Shown: positions 8,897-18,408 of the stretch, one piece after another
Layout: every line of letters begins with the position of its first letter
Numbering within the stretch: the stretch's first letter is position 1
Assembly (NCBI GenBank): GCA_945898055.1
Contig: CAMDGV010000016.1
Coordinates: forward strand, 1-64,000
Origin: Akkermansia muciniphila
GTDB lineage: Bacteria > Verrucomicrobiota > Verrucomicrobiia > Limisphaerales > UBA9464
Reading direction: 5' to 3'
Length of the DNA: 64,000 nt
Translations under genes and position numbers: made by a program
Notes under the pieces: model-generated
What the model was told of the DNA's origin: nothing
Database searches by the model: none
Seen by the model: the letters and a program-made list of their open reading frames with translations, nothing else

Positions 8897-10486
8897 GTGG
8901 TTAAAAGCATTATTGTGACTCATCAGTCTCTTCCGATCCAGCGCCGCCGTCGCCGTCTCGCTCCGTTTCTAATCCTGGGTTTCACAGGATTATTGGCGGT
9001 TGTGATGCAGCTTTTACCGGAAGTCGACCGTAATATCCGAGCTTGGCTCACCCTCGGTGCCACCTTGTTAGGGGTAATTTTACTGTTGCTGTGGTTGCTC
9101 TTTTTCAGCGATTTGCGCTGGCAACAGAGGATCGCGCGGTTGGGGTTAATGGTCGGTCTGTTATTTTTGGTAAAAACGATCACTCGCACCGATGGGGCGG
9201 CCAGTGGTACTGGCATTCCACGGTTGGTTTGGCGCTGGTTACCCACCAAGGATGAGCAATTGGCTCAAACCACGATTGTACTGGATAATCGGGCTCCTGT
9301 AACAGCGGCCTCCGCTGCGGAAAAAGGCCTTCGGTTTGCCCAGTTTCTTGGGCCTAACCGCGACGGTCGGGTCGATGACCTTTCTCTTTTTGGTGATTGG
9401 GTGGTCTCACCGCCCAAAGAGCTTTGGCGACGGCCCGTTGGGTTGGGTTGGACGGGATTCGTGGTTGCGGACGGGTTGGCGATCACCCAAGAACAAGTAG
9501 GCGAGAATGAATTGGTGACCGCGTATGTTTTGCGAACCGGTCAACCGGTCTGGGCCCACACCAACCGGGTGCGTTTTCAGGAATTCCTCGGTGGCGATGG
9601 CCCGCGTTCGACGCCGACGATCGTTGGTGACCGGGTTTACGCCTTTGGTGGCACGGGTATTTTGGATTGTCTCAGCCTGAGCTCAGGTCAGTTGTTGTGG
9701 TCGGTAGATGTGCTCAAGACCCACTCTCTGAGGAACGATACCTGGGGTAAAAGCTCAGCACCACTGGTGGTCGATGGTCGGGTCATCGTTAGTGGAGGTA
9801 CTTCCTCAGAAAAAGGTTGGTTGGCTTATGATGCCGAGACAGGGAGGTTGCTCTGGGCGGCCAACGGGGAAGCAGCGAGTTACGCCTCGGCCGTGCAGGT
9901 TGTCTTAGCTGGGGTAAAACAGATTCTGGTGACCGGTCCGCAAGCCGTAGCCGGGCTCGATCCGGCCTCTGGTAAAGCCGGATGGCGGTTTGTTTGGGGC
10001 AACCCGAAGAATCCAAAATGTTCTCAGCCGGTGATGCTGGGGAATGATCGCATTTTTGTCTCGGCTGGATACGGAGCCGGCTGCGCCGTCTTCGAGGTGG
10101 CGTTAGCAGAAGGACTTTTTACGACGAGGGAACTGTGGCGTGGTAAATCCATGAAGACCCAATTCAATAACGTTGCAGTGCGAGAAGGGCATCTTTACGG
10201 GCTCGATGATGGATTCATGGCGTGTGTGGATATCACCACCGGTAAACGCCTTTGGAAGGATGGACGGTATGGTTCAGGTCAGACCCTGCTCGTTGGCAAT
10301 CGGGTGCTCGTACAATCAGAACCGGGTTGGGTTGCGTTGGTTGAGGCCAAGCCCAGCGGCTTTACTGAATTGGGTCGCATTAACGCATTGCAGAGTAAAA
10401 CGTGGAATAACCCAGCCCTCGCCGGTCGGTATTTATTGGTTCGTAACGACCAAGAAGCGGTGTGTTACGAACTGCCTTCAAAATAA
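8897..10486 (+). CDS. Membrane-anchored PQQ-like beta-propeller protein
   Basis: 529 residues from a GTG at 8897; a second GTG at 8915 is possible. Three hydrophobic helices occupy the N-terminus: FLILGFTGLLAVVMQLL, WLTLGATLLGVILLLLWLLF and a segment near RLGLMVGLLFLVKT. From about residue 150 it is a propeller of PQQ-type repeats, e.g. FAQFLGPNRDGRVDDL, RPVGLGWTGF, GQLLWSVDVL and TGRLLWAANG. This architecture is typical of PVC proteins annotated as PQQ-binding-like or outer-membrane-assembly-like propellers. The blades probably serve as a protein-interaction scaffold; PQQ-dependent redox activity is not shown by the sequence. It is followed 84 nt later by rpmE2. Confidence 0.85.
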   Translation: MVKSIIVTHQSLPIQRRRRRLAPFLILGFTGLLAVVMQLLPEVDRNIRAWLTLGATLLGVILLLLWLLFFSDLRWQQRIARLGLMVGLLFLVKTITRTDGAASGTGIPRLVWRWLPTKDEQLAQTTIVLDNRAPVTAASAAEKGLRFAQFLGPNRDGRVDDLSLFGDWVVSPPKELWRRPVGLGWTGFVVADGLAITQEQVGENELVTAYVLRTGQPVWAHTNRVRFQEFLGGDGPRSTPTIVGDRVYAFGGTGILDCLSLSSGQLLWSVDVLKTHSLRNDTWGKSSAPLVVDGRVIVSGGTSSEKGWLAYDAETGRLLWAANGEAASYASAVQVVLAGVKQILVTGPQAVAGLDPASGKAGWRFVWGNPKNPKCSQPVMLGNDRIFVSAGYGAGCAVFEVALAEGLFTTRELWRGKSMKTQFNNVAVREGHLYGLDDGFMACVDITTGKRLWKDGRYGSGQTLLVGNRVLVQSEPGWVALVEAKPSGFTELGRINALQSKTWNNPALAGRYLLVRNDQEAVCYELPSK

Positions 10487-10570
10487 ACACGGATCAAAAT
10501 TTTCCGTCAATTTTCAAATAACATCTTGTCATCAATGGGGTGGAACGTATGGTTCTCTGTCTTTGCGGAC

Positions 10571-10867
10571 ATGAAACCTGATATTCATTCGAAAAATTAT
10601 CGCTTGGTGATTTTCCGCGACTCGGCCTCTGGCCAGTCGTTTGTGTCCCGGTCGTGTGCAAACACGAATCTCACGGCAACGTGGGAAGACGGACAGGAAT
10701 ACCCCCTCTATTTGATGGGCATTAGTGCGTTCACCCATCCCTTCTACACGGGTCAACAAAAGTTTGTTGATACTGCTGGCCGTGTAGACAAATTCCAGCA
10801 ACGTCTGGCCAAGACCCAAGCCGCTCAAGCAGCGATGGCTGAAGCGGGTAGTAAGAAGAAGAAGTAG
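10571..10867 (+). CDS. rpmE2: Ribosomal protein bL31, type B
   Basis: 98 residues from the ATG at 10571 ([17 protein letters not shown]); the frame is open 45 nt further upstream but that extension is not family-like. The type B L31 core is clear: conserved early His/Asn-Tyr, [15 protein letters not shown], and the near-universal [17 protein letters not shown]. It lacks the zinc-binding cysteine pair of type A L31, as type B proteins do. A lysine/alanine-rich tail of about 20 residues extends beyond the usual end. A strong terminator follows immediately, so it ends its own transcript ahead of prfA. Confidence 0.93.
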   Translation: MKPDIHSKNYRLVIFRDSASGQSFVSRSCANTNLTATWEDGQEYPLYLMGISAFTHPFYTGQQKFVDTAGRVDKFQQRLAKTQAAQAAMAEAGSKKKK

Positions 10868-10882
10868 CCAGAATTCTCGAAA

Positions 10883-10921
10883 ACCGCCCGCCGGCCCCTT
10901 CGGGTGCCGACGGGCGGTTTT
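10883..10921 (+). terminator. Rho-independent terminator after rpmE2
   Basis: A GC-rich hairpin with 8-bp outer arms (ACCGCCCG at 10883-10890 and CGGGCGGT at 10911-10918) and further internal CGG/CCG pairing is followed by TTTTG. It starts 16 nt after the rpmE2 stop. Confidence 0.85.
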
Positions 10922-11007
10922 GTGTTTCCAATTCTTGAGACTATTTCTCCTTACCCGCATCACTTCTTACTTCGCATCTCGTTTTTCGGTCTTTGCCCTG
11001 TTTTCCT

Positions 11008-12105
11008 GTGGATTTTTACCACTTTATTGAAACATTTCGCCGTCGTTTTCACGAGGTGGAGGCCCAATTAGGCGCGCCAGATGCCTTTGCTCAACCCGCT
11101 CGGGGACAGGAATTGACTCGGGAACATTCTCGTTTGAGTCAATTGGTTACCGATGGTGATTTGTGGCTGAAAACAGTCCGTGATTTGGCGGAGAATCAGG
11201 CCTTGGTTGCGGGAGAACAACCCGGATCTGAACTGGCGTTGATGGCGGCTGAGGAGGTGCTGCAATTAACCGCGCGCCTGGCCGAAGTGACCTTGGCGGT
11301 GCAATTAGGTATTTTGCCGGCTGAACCGACGGATTCTCGCAATACAGTCTTGGAAATACGAGCGGGCGCTGGTGGTGCGGAGAGTGCCCTTTTTGCCGCC
11401 GACCTTTTCCGAATGTACCAACGCTATGCCGATAGTCAGGGATGGAAGGTCGAGGCGATGGATTCAAGTCCCTCGGACTTGGGTGGATTGAAGGAGGTGA
11501 TTAGCTTGGTCACTGGAGATAATGTCTACAAGTGGCTCAAGCATGAATCAGGGGTGCACCGAGTTCAGCGGGTACCGGCCACTGAGGCCCAAGGCCGGAT
11601 TCATACGAGTACAGTGACGGTTGCCGTCTTGCCTGAAGCACAGGAAGTCGACGTGGTTATTCGGCCAGAAGATTTGGAGATCAACGTCTGTCGCGCCGGA
11701 GGCCATGGAGGGCAGGGGGTCAATACCACCGATTCAGCGGTTCGCATTTTCCATAAGCCTTCGGGACTCGATGTCCGTTGTCAGGACCAACGTTCACAGC
11801 ACAAGAACAAGGCGCAGGCGATGACCGTACTTCGTTCGCGGTTGTTGGAGCGAAAGATGGCTGAAGAACACGCCAAATACGCCCAGCAGCGTAAGGACCA
11901 ATTGGGAACGGGTGAGCGATCCGAAAAGATTCGCACCTATAATTTCCCGCAGAATCGCGTTACTGATCATCGGTTGGAACTGACCTTGTATAATCTATCT
12001 GTCTTCCTGGAGGGCGCACTCGATCCAGTGCTAAAACCTTTAATGGAATGGGAATTAAAGAATCGTTTTGCTGCTTTGGAATCTCAATCTCGATCTCATG
12101 TTTGA
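11008..12105 (+). CDS. prfA: Peptide chain release factor 1
   Basis: 365 residues from a GTG at 11008 (reads as MDFYHFIETFRRRF, matching the RF1 N-terminus); a TTG at 10993 would add five residues. RF1 recognises UAA and UAG stop codons. The tripeptide determinant PAT sits in HRVQRVPATEAQGRIHTS, which separates it from RF2 (SPF). The catalytic GGQ is in CRAGGHGGQGVNTTDSAVR. Its stop overlaps the start of the HAD gene, so the two are translationally coupled. The usual downstream partner prmC is not here. Confidence 0.96.
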   Translation: MDFYHFIETFRRRFHEVEAQLGAPDAFAQPARGQELTREHSRLSQLVTDGDLWLKTVRDLAENQALVAGEQPGSELALMAAEEVLQLTARLAEVTLAVQLGILPAEPTDSRNTVLEIRAGAGGAESALFAADLFRMYQRYADSQGWKVEAMDSSPSDLGGLKEVISLVTGDNVYKWLKHESGVHRVQRVPATEAQGRIHTSTVTVAVLPEAQEVDVVIRPEDLEINVCRAGGHGGQGVNTTDSAVRIFHKPSGLDVRCQDQRSQHKNKAQAMTVLRSRLLERKMAEEHAKYAQQRKDQLGTGERSEKIRTYNFPQNRVTDHRLELTLYNLSVFLEGALDPVLKPLMEWELKNRFAALESQSRSHV

Positions 12106-12685
12106 ACCTCTTGCTCTGATTTTCGATTGCGACGGGACCATTGCTCATACCATGCCTTTGCATTGGCGTGCTTGGAATGAAACCGTCCAACGGCATGGAA
12201 TCTTTTTCTCTGAAGACCGATTTTATGCCCTCGGAGGTGTTCCTGCCCGGCACATTCTCAAAACGCTTTTTGCCGAACAAGACCGTTCCGATTTAGATCC
12301 ACTGACGGTCGCTAAGGAGAAGGAAGGTGTTTATCTCCAACTCCTCCATGAGGTCACGCCAGTCCAGCCGGTTCTTGATCTGGCACGACGTTATCGTGGC
12401 ATACTTCCGATGGCCATTGCCACCGGCGGATCTCGTCCAAGCATACCCACTGTTTTGAAGCATCTGGGGATCCTAGATTGGTTTGATGCGGTGGTTACCA
12501 GTGAGGATGTTATTCTGCAAAAGCCGAGTCCGGATATTTTTCTAGAGGCCGCGCGTCGGCTTGGCGTTGCCGCAGATCGATGTCGTGCGTTCGAGGATAC
12601 CGATCTCGGAATGCAGGCGATTTATGCCGCAGGGATGGACGCAGTGGATGTCCGCTTGCTGCCTGATTATCCCGGACGCCGTTAG
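12098..12685 (+). CDS. HAD-family hydrolase (phosphatase/phosphomutase type)
   Basis: 195 residues from the ATG at 12098, which overlaps the prfA stop by 8 nt. The haloacid dehalogenase motifs are in order: motif I IFDCDGTIAHTMPLH with nucleophile and acid/base Asp, motif II Thr/Ser in AIATGGSRPS, motif III Lys in ILQKPSPDIF, and motif IV acidic pair FEDTDLGMQA. The four-helix cap after motif I resembles beta-phosphoglucomutase or phosphoglycolate phosphatase-like members. The substrate is undetermined. It is convergent with the next gene, and the two stop codons interlock (TTAG). Confidence 0.88.
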   Translation: MFEPLALIFDCDGTIAHTMPLHWRAWNETVQRHGIFFSEDRFYALGGVPARHILKTLFAEQDRSDLDPLTVAKEKEGVYLQLLHEVTPVQPVLDLARRYRGILPMAIATGGSRPSIPTVLKHLGILDWFDAVVTSEDVILQKPSPDIFLEAARRLGVAADRCRAFEDTDLGMQAIYAAGMDAVDVRLLPDYPGRR

Positions 12686-13533
12686 GGCTTGGCGCTACGG
12701 CGCGGAGGATGGGTCGGGGCGTTTACTTCAGGTTTACGGAAGGGAGTTAGCCACAGGCCTCGGAAATCTTGGAAGTAAGAGGTGTCAAATCCATCGAGGC
12801 CGAGTTGGAGAGTCTCAGGTTCCTTCCGGAGTTTATATGTACCAAATAGTCGATCCCAGAAACTGAAGAGCGATGCGAAATTGGAATCGGTTTCCTGTGG
12901 ATCTTTGGAGTGATGAATCTTGTGCATCAATGGTGTTACCCAGAGCACTCGCAAGCCACGTTCAATTGGGCGGGGTAAAACGACGTTGGCGTGTTGCAAT
13001 TGGACGATGAATTGTAATAAAGTCTCGTAAATAACGAGTTCAAAAAAGGTGATCCCGAGCAAGGGAATCAGCAGAATTCGGAGCAGGGATGAAAGAAGAA
13101 TTTCGACCAGATGAAACCGGTTAGAGGTGGTGACATCCATCTGAGCATCGGAGTGATGCATGCGGTGAAAAAGCCAGAGATGAGGCAGTTGATGCCCAGC
13201 CCGATGCCAGAAATAAGTCCACAGATCAAGGAGAAGCAGGGCGAAGATAAGGCGGAGGGGGCCGGAGAGACCGGAGCGATGGAGGAGTCCGAACTGATGG
13301 CTGGCAGCTAGGTCGGCGATCCCTTTCCAAGTCGCTGCAAAAATCAAGGCGGTCATCAATCCATTGACGAGGCCGATGAGGATATTACGAAGGCCATGCC
13401 GCCGGCGGTCGTCGGAATTCTGGAATGCTCGATGGAAGGGAAGCGCACTTTCCCAAAGGAGTAAGAGCAGCATCCATCCTAGGCTAAAAGCTCCTCGCCA
13501 TTTTTGAATAAAAAGTGGGTCAGGCCAATTCAT
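12682..13533 (-). CDS. Sterol desaturase/fatty acid hydroxylase family membrane protein
   Basis: 283 residues with four or more hydrophobic segments and the di-iron histidine clusters of the fatty acid hydroxylase superfamily: HRAGH, HRMHHSD, QLQHANV and HKIHHSKDP. Members are integral membrane oxygenases that hydroxylate or desaturate lipids and carotenoids. The substrate cannot be told. Its start overlaps the stop of the upstream rhodanese gene by 4 nt (ATGA), so the two form an operon. The C-terminal 30 residues are proline/arginine rich. Confidence 0.88.
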   Translation of the reverse strand: MNWPDPLFIQKWRGAFSLGWMLLLLLWESALPFHRAFQNSDDRRRHGLRNILIGLVNGLMTALIFAATWKGIADLAASHQFGLLHRSGLSGPLRLIFALLLLDLWTYFWHRAGHQLPHLWLFHRMHHSDAQMDVTTSNRFHLVEILLSSLLRILLIPLLGITFFELVIYETLLQFIVQLQHANVVLPRPIERGLRVLWVTPLMHKIHHSKDPQETDSNFASLFSFWDRLFGTYKLRKEPETLQLGLDGFDTSYFQDFRGLWLTPFRKPEVNAPTHPPRRSAKP

Positions 13534-14105
13534 TGAACGGCTCGCTTTGATGGTTTAAGAAGTCGTCCAAAGGTCGCATTGTAGGGGTGAACTTGATCGG
13601 TTGGTCCCTTGGCATTTTCGAGTGCTCGATCTTCGTTAGCCCATTGGAAGAGAGATCCTTCGAGGTTCATTACCTGGGTGCGCCCAGATTTAATCAGGCG
13701 TTGACCGAGTTGAGAGGAGCGCCAACCCACAGAGCAATAAAGGACGATCGGGCGCTGAGTGCTCTTAAGAAGGGGCTGAAGCGTTTCTAGACTTGTGTCT
13801 GGATCCACTCGAGTGGCACCCGAGATATGGGAAACTGAAAATTCAGCGGCAGTGCGAATATCGAGGAGGAGCGGTCTCAGTCGATTCGTATCAGCCATCC
13901 AAAGGGCAAAGTCCGCACAGGCCAGTTGGGGGACACTCGGGAATTTACTTCGTACAAGTGTCTTCCAATGATCCAAGGAAGCTTTGGGGTTTTCCTCAGC
14001 CGAGACTAGGCCGACCAGGGCACGTACAAGGAGGGCGAGGCTCATAAAGGACCGAATCCGAGCGAGTTGCACAGAGAGAGACCGGTTAAGCTGAGCGAAG
14101 TTCAT
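13530..14105 (-). CDS. Rhodanese-like domain protein
   Basis: 191 residues: a hydrophobic N-terminus (SFMSLALLVRALVGLVSA) that looks like a signal peptide or anchor, then one rhodanese domain from about residue 60. The domain shows LLLDIRTAAEFSVSHISGA and the active-site loop VLYCSVGWRSS, with the catalytic Cys followed by a substrate-binding Arg. Rhodaneses transfer sulfane sulfur; here the location appears periplasmic. It is translationally coupled to the downstream desaturase and lies 8 nt after the protease-SirB1 gene, suggesting a three-gene transcript. Confidence 0.87.
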   Translation of the reverse strand: MNFAQLNRSLSVQLARIRSFMSLALLVRALVGLVSAEENPKASLDHWKTLVRSKFPSVPQLACADFALWMADTNRLRPLLLDIRTAAEFSVSHISGATRVDPDTSLETLQPLLKSTQRPIVLYCSVGWRSSQLGQRLIKSGRTQVMNLEGSLFQWANEDRALENAKGPTDQVHPYNATFGRLLKPSKRAVQ

Positions 14106-14113
14106 TTAGAAAC

Positions 14114-16345
14114 TTAGGGCTCCTCGGAAATAGCCTTTAGCGCCGCTTCAATTTGTTGAAGATCTAGGCCTGCGGGTTTCAGATCAATCAGGTGACGTAA
14201 ATCTTCCGCTGCGCCGGTCCGATTGCCCATCCGGGCACGAAGCCGAGCGCGATCGATCCGGGCGGCTACTTCCGCGCGGGATTCATGAGCGAGTGCCACC
14301 AGAAGATCCGCATAAGGCAGAGATCCTTCGTCACCACCCGATTCTTGGCTGAACGCGCGAAGATTATTGATCATCCGGGTAATGATTTCCCGCTTCAATG
14401 CAGGCTGGATAAACTCACTGCGAACTGGGACCCCAGCGCTGGCTGAACCGAGTTCGCTGGCGTCTGAAAAGGTGATTTGAACCCCACCATTATAGGGGTC
14501 ATACAGCCGTGGCTCGATTCCGGGTGGAGCATATTTGACGAGAAAATGCCCCGGCAAAGGAAAGCCGTCGAGGTGAGGAATTCCGGCGGCACGCCCCACT
14601 TCGAGGAAGACAATACTGAGGGTGATGGGGATGCCCTCTCGGTCATCGAGGACTTCATTCAGGTGACTATTTGCCGAACTGCGGTACTCCCCACGGCTGC
14701 CGTGAAAGCCGTGGTCTTCAAATAAGAAACGTCGGAGAACTTCCACGGCGCGGCTGGGATCAGTCAGGGTTTTCAGCTCAGTTTTGAGTTCGGTTCCAAG
14801 CCGAACTACGTGCCGTTCATAGGCCTCAATGTCGATGCCTGGTTGATCATGAAGTGCTAGAAGTAAAGCGGATCGAGTGAGGTTGATCTCCGCCTCAGGC
14901 CGGGAGAGTTCAGCGAGCAATAAGTCACGAGCTGCCTCCCGATGAAGGCGTCGAACCAGGGCTCGAAGCCGCGTCGCCTCAGCTTCTAAACGACGGGCCC
15001 GTTCAGCGATGAAGGCGTCGGCTGCTGGCAGGTTGGTGCGCAAAGCCTCGACCGGTTCGCGTCCGGCGCTGAAGGCGGCAACAACGTCGGGAGGGAGTTC
15101 TTCGTCGGGACCGTTGACTCCGAGCCGAAGACTGAAGTCGCGGAACTCAGCGGTGGTGCCACGGAATTTGGTCAGACCTACTTGGGAACCTCGCAAGGCC
15201 TGATCGGTTGTTTCAAAGATCTGTGCGCCGTTGACAAAGCAGCGGATTCGGTCGGAGTCGATCCGAACCCGTAACCGATTCCATTCGCCCGGTCGCCAAC
15301 TAGGAGAGGGTAAAGTGGTGAGAATTCGCCAAGAATTAAGATCCGGACCTTCGAAGGCGGTAAAACGTAAATTGCCAGCGGTCGGATAAAATCCGTAGTG
15401 GCGTCCATCGGCGTCTCCCTGAAAAAAGAGTCCAGCTGCACCGGATTCGTCGCCTAATTTGACAGTGACGCGCAGGTCGAGAGATCCCGAGGAAAGTGAG
15501 GAGGGAGGAGATTGGAGATGAGCAAGGTAGGAACGCCCTCCAAAGCCGGATCCGGCGCCATCGACAATCAACCGATTGCCCTTCTGTCGCCAGTTGGCCC
15601 CGAGATGGACCTTCCATAGTGTCTCGTCTAAGGCCCCGAGGCGTAGCCAACCGTTGATGGGCATTGAATTAGGTTTCGACAGCAGTGACTTAAGCCGATT
15701 GATTGGGGTGGCAAATCCGAGGTTGCGAGTGAGAAGAGATTTCGCATTAAGAACTCCGAGGACCCGACCCGACCGATCAAGGACTGGCCCGCCGCTATTA
15801 CCGGGTTCGATCGGGATAGCCAGTTGGAGCATGGGAATCCCTTGCATATCGTGCCGACCAGACAGCACCCCTTCGACCACGCTGTAGTCGAGTCCGAGCG
15901 GATTCCCGAGAGCGATTGTAGGCGTTCCCTGCGGGGCCGTGTCGCTATCTCCGAGAGGAAGTGGGGTCAAAGTGAGGCGATCGGTCCGTAGGATGGCAAG
16001 ATCGGAAGCCCGATCCCACGCATGAATCCCGGTGACTGCAGCGGTGGTACCATCGTTAAAGCGCACTTCGAAGGGGCGCCCTTCACCGATGACATGGAGA
16101 CTGGTTGCGATTAGTCCATTGGTGGTAATGACGAAGCCTGTTCCGACGCCATCGGAGCGACCCTCACGGCCACGAGCTTGAATTCGGACAACTGAATTGC
16201 GGGCGCGTGCTGCTAATTGTTCGGTGGAAAGAGAAGGCTCGGGTCGACGGGTTGCGGTTGGCTTTCGCGAGGCACGGTCGCGAGGAGCTTCCGTGGCCTG
16301 AGCGAGGCAAAGCACGGCAAAGAGGAAGGGGATCAAGCGGCGCAC
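14114..16345 (-). CDS. Trypsin-like protease fused to LamG-like and SirB1 transglutaminase-like domains
   Basis: About 743 residues from a GTG at 16345, chosen because it opens a signal peptide (RRLIPFLFAVLCLAQATEA); the frame continues upstream but would run into the preceding gene. Residues 40-215 are an HtrA-type trypsin fold with the triad His in ATSLHVIGEG, Asp in RASDLAIL and Ser in EPGNSGGPVLD. Residues 235-410 are a beta-sandwich like DUF1080/LamG (GLFFQGDADGRHYGF, RIRCFVNGAQIFET). Residues 450-740 are a SirB1/YchA-like transglutaminase core with FEDHGFHGS and GIPITLSIVFLEVGRAAGIP, then GFPLPGHFLVKY, and a helical TPR-like tail. No PDZ domain is seen. SirB1 domains are usually cytoplasmic, so the exported fusion is odd. 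The gene lies 46 nt after the uronate isomerase-like gene. Confidence 0.85.
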   Translation of the reverse strand: MRRLIPFLFAVLCLAQATEAPRDRASRKPTATRRPEPSLSTEQLAARARNSVVRIQARGREGRSDGVGTGFVITTNGLIATSLHVIGEGRPFEVRFNDGTTAAVTGIHAWDRASDLAILRTDRLTLTPLPLGDSDTAPQGTPTIALGNPLGLDYSVVEGVLSGRHDMQGIPMLQLAIPIEPGNSGGPVLDRSGRVLGVLNAKSLLTRNLGFATPINRLKSLLSKPNSMPINGWLRLGALDETLWKVHLGANWRQKGNRLIVDGAGSGFGGRSYLAHLQSPPSSLSSGSLDLRVTVKLGDESGAAGLFFQGDADGRHYGFYPTAGNLRFTAFEGPDLNSWRILTTLPSPSWRPGEWNRLRVRIDSDRIRCFVNGAQIFETTDQALRGSQVGLTKFRGTTAEFRDFSLRLGVNGPDEELPPDVVAAFSAGREPVEALRTNLPAADAFIAERARRLEAEATRLRALVRRLHREAARDLLLAELSRPEAEINLTRSALLLALHDQPGIDIEAYERHVVRLGTELKTELKTLTDPSRAVEVLRRFLFEDHGFHGSRGEYRSSANSHLNEVLDDREGIPITLSIVFLEVGRAAGIPHLDGFPLPGHFLVKYAPPGIEPRLYDPYNGGVQITFSDASELGSASAGVPVRSEFIQPALKREIITRMINNLRAFSQESGGDEGSLPYADLLVALAHESRAEVAARIDRARLRARMGNRTGAAEDLRHLIDLKPAGLDLQQIEAALKAISEEP

Positions 16346-16391
16346 AGGAGGACTGTAACCTGTTTCAGTCCAGAGGCGAGCGGTAGGTGGG

Positions 16392-17624
16392 TTAACGTCC
16401 GAGGAAACGATGGAAGGCTCCGCCCAAAAGTTCGGTTGTATCTCGACGAATTTCGTCGTCTGACACCGGCCAGCCAGAGAGTTCTGCGGCCTCATAACGA
16501 CGGGCGAGACACTCGGCGATTGTTTGCCGGGAATGATCCCATTTATAGAGTAATTGATCGAGAACCCGTGCGTCAGAATGTTGCGGAGTAAAGGCCGTCC
16601 CGAGTAGTTCGAGCCGTAGTGTGGTGATTTCGGTAATGAGCTGGGGTGTATTAGTAAACCACCAGCAACCGAAAGGATGCAAATTGCGGAACTTGCGCGC
16701 GAGAACGACCAGTTCGTGTTGGTTTTCGCGGGATAAGCAGGTCGCAAGAAATCGGTTGTCTGGATGTGCCGCACACAGATTTTGTAGCGCTTCCAAGTCG
16801 GCGCGGCCAACGCCGTCACCGGCCATGCGTAATAATGGATTGACCGCTCGTTTGACTCCCATCATTAGGGCAAAGGCTTGTCCATGCTCGCGGCAGTGCG
16901 GAAGCACCGCTTCGCTAATCAGACGTGAGATATCGGTCGCCGCCGGCCAAGCAAAGGACGGTGGCAAGGACACCATGCAATAGCGGCTGTCGAGACGCTG
17001 CGTCCAGTCGGCAAGGAAGCGTCGAACTTCAGAAATGGTTTGGCCGCCGAAGGCCGGATCGACGGCGTAACCGCGTTCCTTCAACCCGTGGCAGGTTGCA
17101 GGCCAAGCAACCAGTAGGGGATCAATCCGCAGGGCTGCGACAAAGCGTGGGTCCCGCGAGAAACCGGTATCCCAGTGCGGTCGTTCCTCCTCATCGAAGG
17201 GGGAATTGGTCATGCAGATGGACCCAACGTTCGTCAGATCAAGGACGTGTTCAATGAAAGCAGCGGGTTTCCATTCAGCAAACCAACGGCGTAAGGCGGG
17301 GAGATCGTTTCGGCGCGGATCAATTCCCAGTAGATTCAGGGAGGTAAGGATACCGCGACAGGCTTCGGAGACAGGCGAGTGACGGACGAAAAGTGCATCC
17401 CACACCTGCTGTGCCTGCTCTTCCTTCGAGGCGGCCCAGAATCGCTCGTAGGGGATGTCCATCTGACGGAAGGCTTCGCTAACCAAGTAATGATAGACGA
17501 GCTGTTCATCAATCCCCCACAGCAGCAGAGATCCAATGGATGGATCATAGAGATGGGTGTGGATGTCATGGACCGGCGTGGCGCGGACCAAGCGTTGGAC
17601 ACGTTGTTGGAGAGATTCGGGCAT
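16392..17624 (-). CDS. Uronate isomerase-like amidohydrolase
   Basis: About 410 residues from the ATG at 17624 (MPESLQQRVQRLVRATPVHD); a longer frame to 17735 would overlap lolD. It has the glucuronate isomerase fold: the HDIHTHLYDP metal motif near residue 20, the insert with LLLWGIDEQLVYHYL, and FTNTPQLI and GTAFTPQHSDARVLDQLLYKW near the end. Uronate isomerase (UxaC) converts glucuronate to fructuronate. This protein is shorter than UxaC (about 470) and divergent, as in many PVC paralogues, so its substrate is open. Confidence 0.75.
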   Translation of the reverse strand: MPESLQQRVQRLVRATPVHDIHTHLYDPSIGSLLLWGIDEQLVYHYLVSEAFRQMDIPYERFWAASKEEQAQQVWDALFVRHSPVSEACRGILTSLNLLGIDPRRNDLPALRRWFAEWKPAAFIEHVLDLTNVGSICMTNSPFDEEERPHWDTGFSRDPRFVAALRIDPLLVAWPATCHGLKERGYAVDPAFGGQTISEVRRFLADWTQRLDSRYCMVSLPPSFAWPAATDISRLISEAVLPHCREHGQAFALMMGVKRAVNPLLRMAGDGVGRADLEALQNLCAAHPDNRFLATCLSRENQHELVVLARKFRNLHPFGCWWFTNTPQLITEITTLRLELLGTAFTPQHSDARVLDQLLYKWDHSRQTIAECLARRYEAAELSGWPVSDDEIRRDTTELLGGAFHRFLGR

Positions 17625-17712
17625 CGCTGTCGATGGGTTGGCTAGATTGAGACACAGAAACTGCCGAAGTCGAACGGAGTCGGAAAGTGAAATTAAACTC
17701 GGTCTTAAGAGA

Positions 17713-18408
17713 TTAATTAGCGGTGATGCAACCATCCTTTAGATGGACAACGCGATCGGCGAGTTGAGCGAGATCGCTGTCGTGAGTAGCCACCACTAAG
17801 GTCATGCCTTGCTCAGATCGGATGTCCATTAATAAACGGATGATTTCACTGCTGGTCTTTGTATCGAGATTCCCAGTCGGTTCGTCCGCAAGGAGAAGGC
17901 TAGGTCGGTTAATTAAGGCACGGGCGATGGCCACTCGTTGTTGTTCGCCTCCGGAGAGTTCACCCGGTTGATGATCAAGGCGATCACCCAGCCCCACTCG
18001 TTCTAATAAAGCAGTGGCCGCTTCTCGACACTCTTTGAGCGGACGACGCCCCATCCGACCGGGTAAAATCACATTTTCCAAGGCGTCAAGTTCTGGCATT
18101 AAATGGAAGGCTTGAAAAATAAGGCCGACGTCTTCATTCCGGAAGCGAGTTAAGCGTGAGGTATCTAAGTTTCCCAAGGTGAGGCCCTTGGCTACAATGG
18201 TTCCGCTATCGGGTTGGTCGAGTCCGCCCATCAAGTGCAGCAAAGTGCTTTTCCCAGCCCCAGAAGAACCTCGGAGAACGAGGAATTCACCGGTTGGAAC
18301 TTCGAGATCAACGTTACGCAGGACGTCGAGGGTACGCCGTCCTAAGTGATAGCTTTTGCAGACCCCAGAGGCTTGAAGGATCAGGTTGGATCGAGATGAT
18401 TCATTCAT
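17713..18408 (-). CDS. lolD: Lipoprotein-releasing ABC transporter ATP-binding protein
   Basis: 231 residues of a MacB/LolD-type ATPase. Walker A is [19 protein letters not shown], the signature is [15 protein letters not shown], Walker B is [13 protein letters not shown], and the switch His is in [12 protein letters not shown]. It powers extraction of lipoproteins from the inner membrane for transfer to the outer membrane. It overlaps the upstream permease gene by 8 nt, so the pair is one operon. Confidence 0.92.
   Translation of the reverse strand: MNESSRSNLILQASGVCKSYHLGRRTLDVLRNVDLEVPTGEFLVLRGSSGAGKSTLLHLMGGLDQPDSGTIVAKGLTLGNLDTSRLTRFRNEDVGLIFQAFHLMPELDALENVILPGRMGRRPLKECREAATALLERVGLGDRLDHQPGELSGGEQQRVAIARALINRPSLLLADEPTGNLDTKTSSEIIRLLMDIRSEQGMTLVVATHDSDLAQLADRVVHLKDGCITAN

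Noticed and set aside
16346-16819. N-terminal extension of the protease-SirB1 gene to 16819
   Set aside because: It would overlap the 3' end of the uronate isomerase-like gene, and the GTG at 16345 opens a clear signal peptide.
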